Positions 56,689 through 64,000 of a DNA stretch of 64,000 nt are shown here, piece after piece (position 1 is the stretch's first letter; the number at the start of each line of letters is the position of its first letter). The notes under the pieces were generated by a model. It searched no databases. It saw nothing but the letters and a program-made list of their open reading frames with translations, and was not told the DNA's origin. The stretch is from Pedobacter ureilyticus (lineage in GTDB: Bacteria > Bacteroidota > Bacteroidia > Sphingobacteriales > Sphingobacteriaceae). The position numbers and the translations under genes were made by a program. The stretch is from positions 23,017 through 87,016 of the forward strand of contig NZ_SSHJ01000021.1 of the NCBI RefSeq assembly GCF_005925345.1, read 5' to 3'.

Positions 56689-59676
56689 TTGAACACCTAC
56701 AGAAAACATCAAGTTAGCGCTATTTTATGCATTTTACTAATTGCATTGGGTTTTGGCTGCTCTTCTCAGAAAGATACCGCTGTAAACAGGAAACTACAAA
56801 ACCTGTCTGCAAGATATAACCTTATTTATAATTCTAATGTTTTATTAGACGAATATTTGGAAGGTGTAAATCAAAGCAGAAAGGATAATTTCGACAATTT
56901 CTTGCCTCTTTACCATGCTCCCGCAATAGCAGATGCCACCACCGCAGGTACAAAAATCAAAGAACTTGACGAAGTCGATCAGAAGGCAAGAACAATTATT
57001 GCGGAAAAAAACATCAGTAATTACATAGACGACGCTTACATTCTATTAGGCAAGACAAATTTTTACCAAGGCAAATATTATAACGCCCAAGCCTACTTCG
57101 ACTATGTAGCAGGCGCCTATCATAAAAATCACAAAGTATATTTGAATGCCCTAAACTGGAAAGCCCGAAGCTTAATTGAACTAGATGATTTAAAAAATGC
57201 AGAGAGAGTATTAGATACTGTAGTTATAGAATTAGATTCGGTAAAAGGTCAAAAATCGGAGCCTTTGGCAACGCTAGCGCAGATCAACATCATTAAAGAA
57301 AATGACAAACAAGCCATAACCTATTTAGAAAAAGCTTTAAAAGCTGGTCCAACGTCTCTAAATAAAACTAGATGGACCTATACTTTAGCCCAGCTTTATG
57401 AAAGCGAAAAAGAATTTGAAAAAAGTTTGGATGCTTATCGCAAAGTAGAAAAAAGTAATGCTGCTTTCGACATGTATTTTAATGCTAAGCTAAGCCGAAT
57501 TAGAGTAACCGAACAATTAAGTGGTAATAGCTTTGATAGAAAGCTGGCCCTTACCCGAATGCTGAAAGATGATAAGAATGAAGATTTCAAGGACCAAATC
57601 TATTATGAAATTGCAGAAGATTACTATGCTGGAAATGACTTTGGAAAGGCTGAAGAATATTACAATCTTTCGGTAAAAAATAGCATAACCAATAATGTGC
57701 AAAAAGCTTTATCGTACTTAAAAATTGCCGATTTAAATTTTAAACATTATAGCGATTATGTAACCGCTAAGCTGTATTATGATAGTACGGCATTGACTTT
57801 GCCCAAAACACATCCGCTATATAGTGCCATAGCTAACAAAGCACAAAACCTAGCTTATCTACAGCAAAGGTACGAGACCATTAACCTACAAGATACGCTT
57901 CAAAAATTTGCCAAGTTGCCGGCAGCAGATAGACCAATTGCCCTAACTAATTACTTTGCAGCTTTAGAAAACAAATCTACTACAGGAAGTACCAACAATG
58001 GACAACCAGCTAGCACAGGAAGAGCAAACGTAAACTATACTTCGCAAACCGGTAGTACCTTTTATTTTGCTAACACCAATGCAATTAGTAGAGGGTTTAA
58101 CGAATTTAAAAAACGTTGGGGCAATAGAAAATTAACTCCAAATTGGCGTCAAAGTGTAAAATCTTCACAAAGCCAAGCCGATGCACTTGCTGCTGTAGAT
58201 GATCCTTTTGGCGCAATGCCGCAAAACCCAGATGCACCAGCCACTACGGCTCCAAAATCTGCCAACCAATCTGCATTATATTTAGATTCTATTCCGCTTA
58301 GTCCGGCAGCTTTAGAAACCTCTAACCAAAAAATCATCAATGCCTATTTAGATATGGGCAGTTTTTATCAGCAGGTTTTAAATGATAAGCCAGAGGCGAT
58401 AAAAACTTACGAAGCTTTACTGAAACGATTCCCTAACAACAACAAGCTAGATATGGTTTACTATAGCTTGTACTTGGCATATAAAGGCACAGATAATGCA
58501 AAATCTAACGAGTATAAAAACCTAGTATTAAGCAAATTCCCTAATTCTGTTTTCGCAAAAACTATTTTAGATCCTAGTTTCTCTCTAAGGCAAAACCAAT
58601 TAGAAGCAATGTTAAATAAAGAATACGAAAGCTTATTTTACAAACTGCAAGAGAAAGATTTTAGTACAGTAATTACTAAAGCAAGTGATATCAGTAAACG
58701 TTTTCCAGGTAATACCATGGAGCCGCAGTACGATTACCTTAAAGCCATAGCTATTGGCCGCACAGAAAATGTAGACCATTTAATTACTGCCTTTAAAGAT
58801 ATTTCTGAAAGGCATCAAAAAGATGTATTGATAAAACCACTAGTGGATCAACACTTGCTGTATATCAATGCACATTTAAGCGAGTTTAAGAAAAGGAAAA
58901 TAGCTTTGGTTGGCTACGACCCTTACGAAATCCCATTTGCAGAAAACAAAACGGGCATTAGGCTAAATGAACCTATAATCGCAAATGTTTTGGATCCAAC
59001 GGGAAAGAAAAAATTTGTACAGCCAGCGCCTCCATTAGTTAGCAAACCTGCTGTAGAAGAACCTAAAATAGAGAAAAAACCAGAGGTGAAGCCTCCAGTA
59101 AAAGAAATTAAAAAGGACACGGTAATTGCTAAAGCACCTGTTGTAGAAACTAAGAAAGATACTTTGGCCAATCCTACACTTATCGCTAAAAAAGATTCGG
59201 CAACTGTTCTGGCTACCGAAAAGAAAGATACCCTTGCTGATCCAATTGTAATTACAAAACCAGCAGATACCGTTGTACAACCAATTGCTGTTCCAGAACC
59301 TCCAAAAGAGACTTTATTTAACCCAGCATCGTCTAGCAATTATTATTATGTAGTAGCGATAAACAATGTTAGTTTAAATGTAAGTACATCCCGGTTCGGC
59401 ATCGGGCAATTTAATAGAGGTAACTACTCGGGCACTAACCTTCGCCACCAGCTTAAAGAACTAGAGCAAGATCAGTTAATTATAGTAGGCGATTTCACGA
59501 GTATTTCTGATGTGCAGCAATATCAACAAAATATAAAATCACAATTAGGCAGAATTATCAAAATACCTGCCGCTAATTATACTACTTTTGCAATAAGTAA
59601 AGAGAACCTCGAAAAAATTACCAATCGCGATACTTTAGAGCGGTATATCAGATATATCAATAACAATGAATTATAG
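56689..59676 (+). CDS. PorW/SprE-like TPR lipoprotein (type IX secretion)
   Basis: A 995-residue lipoprotein (lipobox GFGCS, Cys24) with TPR-like repeats through about 95-400 and again 540-720. The stretch just after the lipobox (LQNLSARYNLIYNSNVLLDE, 36-55) resembles the start of SprE/PorW, outer-membrane lipoproteins needed for type IX secretion and gliding. A Pro/Lys-rich linker (about 785-880) precedes a C-terminal domain. The start is TTG at 56689: an in-frame stop lies just upstream and there is no ATG before the lipobox. It overlaps the PBP1A gene by 11 bases. T9SS role is by similarity. Confidence 0.75.
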   Translation: MNTYRKHQVSAILCILLIALGFGCSSQKDTAVNRKLQNLSARYNLIYNSNVLLDEYLEGVNQSRKDNFDNFLPLYHAPAIADATTAGTKIKELDEVDQKARTIIAEKNISNYIDDAYILLGKTNFYQGKYYNAQAYFDYVAGAYHKNHKVYLNALNWKARSLIELDDLKNAERVLDTVVIELDSVKGQKSEPLATLAQINIIKENDKQAITYLEKALKAGPTSLNKTRWTYTLAQLYESEKEFEKSLDAYRKVEKSNAAFDMYFNAKLSRIRVTEQLSGNSFDRKLALTRMLKDDKNEDFKDQIYYEIAEDYYAGNDFGKAEEYYNLSVKNSITNNVQKALSYLKIADLNFKHYSDYVTAKLYYDSTALTLPKTHPLYSAIANKAQNLAYLQQRYETINLQDTLQKFAKLPAADRPIALTNYFAALENKSTTGSTNNGQPASTGRANVNYTSQTGSTFYFANTNAISRGFNEFKKRWGNRKLTPNWRQSVKSSQSQADALAAVDDPFGAMPQNPDAPATTAPKSANQSALYLDSIPLSPAALETSNQKIINAYLDMGSFYQQVLNDKPEAIKTYEALLKRFPNNNKLDMVYYSLYLAYKGTDNAKSNEYKNLVLSKFPNSVFAKTILDPSFSLRQNQLEAMLNKEYESLFYKLQEKDFSTVITKASDISKRFPGNTMEPQYDYLKAIAIGRTENVDHLITAFKDISERHQKDVLIKPLVDQHLLYINAHLSEFKKRKIALVGYDPYEIPFAENKTGIRLNEPIIANVLDPTGKKKFVQPAPPLVSKPAVEEPKIEKKPEVKPPVKEIKKDTVIAKAPVVETKKDTLANPTLIAKKDSATVLATEKKDTLADPIVITKPADTVVQPIAVPEPPKETLFNPASSSNYYYVVAINNVSLNVSTSRFGIGQFNRGNYSGTNLRHQLKELEQDQLIIVGDFTSISDVQQYQQNIKSQLGRIIKIPAANYTTFAISKENLEKITNRDTLERYIRYINNNEL

Positions 59677-61921
59677 AAATAAGAACAACAATTCACTACC
59701 TCCAGAATTAATAAAAAAATATAACTGGCGTATTTGGAAAGTACTTATTGCTGGTATTATTGCGTTTGCAATTTTTATTGTAATGATTAGTTTCGGCGTT
59801 TTTGGAGAGATACCGTCGTTTAGAGCAATAGAACATCCTAAAAGCAACGAAGCCACAGAGGTGATTTCGGAGGAGGGCAAAGTTTTGGGCACTTATTTCG
59901 TAAAAAACCGATCAAACGTCAACTACAGCGAAATTTCTCCCAATGTAATTAATGCTTTGATTGCTACCGAGGATATTCGTTTCCGTTCACATTCCGGTAT
60001 AGATTTTAGACGTACATTCACCATTTTTCTTTATGCCCTAGTTGGAAAAAAACAGGGAGGAAGTACCATTACGCAGCAGTTGGCGCTTAACCTTTTTTCT
60101 GAAGAAGGTAGGGCAAAAAACTTCTCGAAACGTATTATCCAAAAATTTCAGGAGTGGGTAATTGCAATTAAACTAGAACGCAATTACACCAAAGAAGAAA
60201 TCATTACCATGTATTTAAACACGGTTGATTTTGGAAACCAGGCTTACGGTATTAAATCTGCCGCTAGAGTTTATTTCAATACTACACCAGATAAATTAAC
60301 CGTACCACAGGCTGCAGTACTTATCGGTCTTCAAAAAGGAATTACACGCTACTCGCCTACCAAAAACCCCGAGCGCTCATTAGACAGAAGAAATACGGTA
60401 ATGGCGTTAATGGTAAAAGAAGGCTATATTACTAAAGACGAGTTTGCTGGAGAAAAAGAAAAACCATTAAATCTACGCTTTAATGCGGCAACTACTAATG
60501 ATGGTATAGCTCCATATTTTAGGGCCGTACTAAAAACTGAAGTGAAGAAAATATTAGAGGAGCGTTCTATCAATAAAGCTGATGGTACACCTTATGATTT
60601 AGATAGGGATGGTTTAAAAGTATACACTACTATTAATTATCAAATGCAGGTGTATGCAGAAGAGGCGCAAAAGGAATACATGAAAACCTTGCAGGCACAA
60701 TTTACCAAAAGCTGGAAAGGCAGAAATCCGTTTAGGGGAAAAGAAGCGCTGATAGAACAAGGTGTAAAAAGATCTGATCGTTACAAAGCATTAAAAGCCG
60801 AAGGCAAATCTGACGAAGAAATTACCTCTGATTTTAACACGCCCACCAAACTTACCATCTTCACTTGGAAAGGAAATATCGATACCTTGATGAAGCCTAT
60901 CGATTCGGTTAAATATTACAAATTACTTTTGCGTAATGCGATGATGGCCATGGATCCTAAAAGTGGAGATATTAAAGCTTGGGTGGGAGGCATTAATTTT
61001 GAGCACTTTAAATACGACCAAGTAAAAATGGGCAAGCGCCAAGTAGGATCTACCGCCAAGCCATTTACTTACGCAGTAGCAATAGAAAATGGATATTCGC
61101 CTTGTTATGAGGTATTAAACGAGCCGGTAACTATATCCAATCCGGGAAGCCCAGATTGGACGCCGAGAAACTCTGGAACGCCATTGCCGGGCAAAATTAC
61201 CTTACAAAAAGGCTTGGCCTATTCGCAAAACTATATTGTGGCTTATTTAATGAAACAAGTTGGCCCAACAGCAGTAATGAATGAGATCAAAAAAATGGGA
61301 ATCACTAGCGATGTGCCGGCGGTTCCATCCATTGCACTAGGGACTTTTGATGCCTCAATTTACGATATGGTAGGTGCCTATGGCGTTTTCGCCAACAGGG
61401 GCGCCTGGACGCAGCCTAACTTTATCACTAAAATAGAAGATAAAAATGGCGTGGTACTTTACGAAAGCAAGCCCATTATTAAAGTAGCCATGAACGAAGA
61501 AGTGGCTTACGTAATGACCCGTATGTTACGTGGCGTGGTTACTGGCGGAACGGGTTCTAGATTAAGCTATAAGTACAAAGTAAATGGCCCAATTGGTGGT
61601 AAAACAGGTACCACGCAAAACAATTCTGATGGTTGGTTTATGGCTATTACTCCTGATTTAGTTGCCGGTGTTTGGACAGGCTGCGAAGACCGTGCTTTCC
61701 ACTTTACCAGTACCAGCTACGGCGAAGGTGCTAATTCGGCACTGCCAATTTACGCAGGTTTCATGAAAAGGGTTTACGCCAACCCTAACTTAAAAATGGG
61801 CAAGAACGATTTTGAACCACCAAGAGGTGGCGTAAATATTGTTTATGATTGTAACCAATACCAAGAACAGCAAGTAGAACAAAATACCATTTCAGAGTTA
61901 GATAAGAAATTAGGGTTTTAA
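59666..61921 (+). CDS. Penicillin-binding protein 1A (bifunctional transglycosylase/transpeptidase)
   Basis: A 751-residue class A PBP building peptidoglycan. One membrane helix (about 24-48) leads to a GT51 transglycosylase domain with ATEDIRFRSHSGIDF (catalytic Glu), GGSTITQQLALNLF and KRIIQKFQEW. The transpeptidase domain has the SxxK at Ser462-Thr-Ala-Lys465, SQN in AYSQNYIV, and KTG (646-648). Length is normal. It overlaps the PorW-like gene by 11 bases, so both are translated from one mRNA, and ends at a perfect palindromic terminator. Confidence 0.95.
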   Translation: MNYRNKNNNSLPPELIKKYNWRIWKVLIAGIIAFAIFIVMISFGVFGEIPSFRAIEHPKSNEATEVISEEGKVLGTYFVKNRSNVNYSEISPNVINALIATEDIRFRSHSGIDFRRTFTIFLYALVGKKQGGSTITQQLALNLFSEEGRAKNFSKRIIQKFQEWVIAIKLERNYTKEEIITMYLNTVDFGNQAYGIKSAARVYFNTTPDKLTVPQAAVLIGLQKGITRYSPTKNPERSLDRRNTVMALMVKEGYITKDEFAGEKEKPLNLRFNAATTNDGIAPYFRAVLKTEVKKILEERSINKADGTPYDLDRDGLKVYTTINYQMQVYAEEAQKEYMKTLQAQFTKSWKGRNPFRGKEALIEQGVKRSDRYKALKAEGKSDEEITSDFNTPTKLTIFTWKGNIDTLMKPIDSVKYYKLLLRNAMMAMDPKSGDIKAWVGGINFEHFKYDQVKMGKRQVGSTAKPFTYAVAIENGYSPCYEVLNEPVTISNPGSPDWTPRNSGTPLPGKITLQKGLAYSQNYIVAYLMKQVGPTAVMNEIKKMGITSDVPAVPSIALGTFDASIYDMVGAYGVFANRGAWTQPNFITKIEDKNGVVLYESKPIIKVAMNEEVAYVMTRMLRGVVTGGTGSRLSYKYKVNGPIGGKTGTTQNNSDGWFMAITPDLVAGVWTGCEDRAFHFTSTSYGEGANSALPIYAGFMKRVYANPNLKMGKNDFEPPRGGVNIVYDCNQYQEQQVEQNTISELDKKLGF

Positions 61922-61944
61922 AGTTAAAAACTCATACTGTAAGA

Positions 61945-61976
61945 CCTCGTAGCTTTCGAAAGCTACGAGGTTTTTT
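61945..61976 (+). terminator. Intrinsic terminator after the PBP1A gene
   Basis: CCTCGTAGCTTTC and GAAAGCTACGAGG make a perfect 26-base palindrome (61945-61970) followed by six T. Confidence 0.85.
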
Positions 61977-61979
61977 ATG

Positions 61980-61987
61980 TAAATTTG
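61980..61987 (+). promoter_or_regulatory. -7 promoter box of uvrC
   Basis: TAAATTTG lies nine bases before the ATG at 61997 and directly after the PBP1A terminator. An in-frame TTG at 61985 lies within this box, so it is not used as the start. Confidence 0.5.
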
Positions 61988-61996
61988 CAATCCAAT

Positions 61997-63805
61997 ATGA
62001 GCAGTTTCGATTATAAAAAGGCCTTAAAAGATATTCCGCATAAACCTGGCGTGTATCAATATTTTGATGTGGATGACAAGCTAATTTATATCGGCAAAGC
62101 TAAAGATCTGCGCAACCGGGTTAGCTCCTACTTTGTACAAGACAAACAGCTTAACGGCAAAACCCGAGTATTGGTTTCCAAAATTAGGCGCATTCAGTTT
62201 ACCATTGTAGATACAGAAATTGACGCTTGGTTATTGGAAAACAGCCTAATCAAAAAGCACCAGCCACGCTATAACATTATGCTTAAAGATGACAAGACCT
62301 ATCCATGGATTGTCATCAAAAAAGAACCCTTTCCGAGAGTATTCTCTACCCGGCGTATGATTAAGGATGGCTCTACATATTTGGGCCCTTATGCCTCTGT
62401 AGGTATGATGCATACCATTTTAGATCTCATTAAAGAAACCTATACTCTACGTACTTGCAATTTGGCCTTAACACCAGAGAACATCAACGCAGGGAAGTTT
62501 AAAGTTTGTTTAGAATACCAGATCGGGAATTGTAAAGGCCCTTGTCAAAACTATCAATCTAAAGCTGATTACGAAAACAACATTGCAGAAATTAAAGACA
62601 TTTTAAACGGCAAAATTGGCAATGTAATTAAAGAGGTAAAGCAAGTAGTTAAAACTGCTGCAGAAGAACTGAATTTTGAGTTGGCGCACGATTACCAGAA
62701 AAAGCTGAGTGTGCTAGAAAAATACCAGAGCAAATCAACCGTGGTAAGCAGCGCCATTACCAATATAGACGTGGTAAGCATTGCCAGCGATGAGCGTTAT
62801 GCCTTTGTCAACTACCTGAAAGTGATGAACGGGGCCATCATCCAAACGCAAACCATAGAAATTAAAAAACGGTTAGACGAGAGTGATGAAGAACTGCTTT
62901 CTATTGCCATTGCAGAATTTAGAAGTAGATTTAAAAGTACCTCGAGAGAAATTGTTGTACCGTTCGAAATCCCTTTGGATGACACGAACCTGAAACTTAC
63001 TGTACCCAAACTAGGTGAAAAAAAGGCCTTGTTAGAACTTTCGCAAAAGAATGTATTGTTCTTTAAAAAGGAAAAGCTAAACCAATACGAGAAATTAAAT
63101 CCAGAGCTCAAAACAGATCGGCTATTAACGCAAATGAAAAATGATTTAAGGCTAACACAATTGCCTCATCATATCGAATGCTTTGACAACTCTAACTTTC
63201 AAGGCAAATATCCGGTTTCGGCAATTGTGGTATTTAAGGACGCCAAGCCGAGTAAAAAAGACTACCGCCATTTTAACGTGAAAACTGTGGAAGGTCCTAA
63301 CGATTTTGCCACCATGCAGGAAGCTGTTTACCGTCGATACAAACGTATGCTAGATGAAAATCAAAGCTTACCTCAATTGATTATTATTGATGGTGGTAAA
63401 GGTCAGCTATCATCGGCGGTAAGCAGTTTAAAGAAACTGGGCATTGATAAAAAAGTAACAATTATTGGCATTGCCAAAAGATTGGAAGAACTCTTTTACC
63501 CTGGCGATAGCTTACCGATGTATTTGGATAAAAAATCGGAGACTTTAAAAATTATTCAGCATTTAAGAGATGAAGCCCATCGCTTTGGCATTACCTTTCA
63601 CCGTAAAAAACGCGACCAAGGCACTTTAAAAACCGAGCTAGAAGAAATTGAAGGTATTGGTAAAGCTACGGCAGATAAATTGCTCACACATTTTAAATCT
63701 GTGAAAAAAATTAAAGAAGCAAATGCTGAGGAACTAGCTAAACTACTCAACAAAAAACAAGTGATTACGCTTTTAAACTATTTCAATAACATAGAAGAAG
63801 TTTAA
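61997..63805 (+). CDS. uvrC: Excinuclease ABC subunit C
   Basis: A 602-residue UvrC, which makes both incisions around bulky DNA lesions. N-terminal GIY-YIG nuclease (about 12-95: GVYQYFDVDDKLIYIGKAKD), four-cysteine segment (RTCNLAL, KVCLEYQIGNCKGPC), UVR helix (about 200-240), RNase H-like 3'-5' incision domain (HIECFDNSNFQGKYPV, IDGGKGQLS), and C-terminal helix-hairpin-helix (EEIEGIGKATADKLL). Start 61997 begins MSSFDYKKALKDIP. Its own promoter box follows the PBP1A terminator, so it is a separate transcription unit. Confidence 0.96.
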   Translation: MSSFDYKKALKDIPHKPGVYQYFDVDDKLIYIGKAKDLRNRVSSYFVQDKQLNGKTRVLVSKIRRIQFTIVDTEIDAWLLENSLIKKHQPRYNIMLKDDKTYPWIVIKKEPFPRVFSTRRMIKDGSTYLGPYASVGMMHTILDLIKETYTLRTCNLALTPENINAGKFKVCLEYQIGNCKGPCQNYQSKADYENNIAEIKDILNGKIGNVIKEVKQVVKTAAEELNFELAHDYQKKLSVLEKYQSKSTVVSSAITNIDVVSIASDERYAFVNYLKVMNGAIIQTQTIEIKKRLDESDEELLSIAIAEFRSRFKSTSREIVVPFEIPLDDTNLKLTVPKLGEKKALLELSQKNVLFFKKEKLNQYEKLNPELKTDRLLTQMKNDLRLTQLPHHIECFDNSNFQGKYPVSAIVVFKDAKPSKKDYRHFNVKTVEGPNDFATMQEAVYRRYKRMLDENQSLPQLIIIDGGKGQLSSAVSSLKKLGIDKKVTIIGIAKRLEELFYPGDSLPMYLDKKSETLKIIQHLRDEAHRFGITFHRKKRDQGTLKTELEEIEGIGKATADKLLTHFKSVKKIKEANAEELAKLLNKKQVITLLNYFNNIEEV

Positions 63806-63821
63806 AAAGCTGTTATAAAAT

Positions 63822-63846
63822 CGTCATTGCGAGGCACAAAGCAATC
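63822..63846. repeat. Dispersed-repeat fragment (copy 3)
   Basis: CGTCATTGCGAGGCACAAAG followed by CAATC, just after uvrC. The first seven bases match the elements at 14197 and 47993; the rest resembles a 'gtcattgcgag' repeat I recall from many bacterial genomes. No second arm is seen before the window end. Confidence 0.45.
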
Positions 63847-63928
63847 TTACAACTATTAAAGGTAACATTATGCTTTAACGTATTCTAGGATTATGATAAA
63901 AGCAAATTAAATTCAAAATATATTTCCA

Positions 63929-64000
63929 TCAAGCTGCTTTTATATAGTTTTCCACATATTTTTGTTTTCTTTTTACCACGGCGAACATTCTAAGTATGAG
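63929..64000 (-). CDS. C-terminal tail of an unidentified leftward gene
   Basis: Reading leftward from the window edge, one frame is open for 23 codons to TGA at 63931-63929: it includes RMFAVVKRKQKYVENYIKAA. The other two minus-strand frames stop at once. The basic, helical tail could belong to a transposase or another DNA-binding protein, but it is too short to identify. Confidence 0.35.
   Translation of the reverse strand, partial: LILRMFAVVKRKQKYVENYIKAA

Overview
The window looks like a chromosomal segment of a Bacteroidota bacterium of the Sphingobacteriaceae type (Pedobacter-like). This is inferred from gene content and style, not from a database match. Pointers are a SusC/SusD pair with an ECF sigma factor and FecR anti-sigma factor, a type IX secretion (T9SS) sorting domain and a PorW/SprE-like lipoprotein, an F-type ATP synthase operon without atpD/atpC, AT-rich spacers, weak Shine-Dalgarno sequences, and many TAnnTTTG boxes (the Bacteroidota -7 element) just upstream of genes. 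I saw no rRNA, tRNA or CRISPR array.

Layout. 1-3.4 kb: surface polysaccharide genes (two tandem family 2 glycosyltransferases, a Stealth-type phosphotransferase, a GT92-like transferase). 3.4-6 kb: HAD phosphatase, ferrochelatase hemH and ispH. 6-11 kb: a Fic protein with a palindromic operator-like site, a PyrR-like phosphoribosyltransferase, a DUF2807 protein, two small unknowns and rlmD. 11-14.2 kb: copper ATPase copA and a copZ-like chaperone. 14.3-17.9 kb: a GDPD-like protein lacking its catalytic residues, a DUF4440-like protein, an M28 peptidase, and a DUF559 nuclease gene bounded by GC-rich inverted repeats that looks like a tiny mobile unit. 17.9-31.4 kb: housekeeping (cysS, EEP phosphatase, two rhomboids, mutL, yceI, response regulator, MBL hydrolase, recJ, lptB, GH3-like gene, DUF1232, CBS).

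31.5-46.4 kb is the most distinctive region. A divergent ECF sigma factor stands beside a long leftward operon: fecR, susC, susD, EEP lipoprotein, module-X+EEP protein, SGNH esterase, module-X+T9SS protein, Ig-like+module-X lipoprotein, and an OPA-type organophosphate transporter. No glycoside hydrolase or polysaccharide lyase is present. I infer a surface system that binds, cleaves and imports a phosphodiester- or phosphate-containing substrate. 'Module X' is my name for a region of roughly 260 residues shared by three of these proteins.

46.4-50.4 kb: a secreted M28 peptidase, a DUF4349 lipoprotein, a small membrane protein and an e(P4)-type acid phosphatase. 50.5-56.4 kb: the ATP synthase operon atpZ-(atpI position)-atpB-E-F-H-A-G read leftward, with heptamer-periodic spacers and a perfect hairpin behind atpE. 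56.7-63.8 kb: PorW/SprE-like lipoprotein, penicillin-binding protein 1A and uvrC. The last 200 bases hold a dispersed-repeat fragment and the tail of an unidentified leftward frame.
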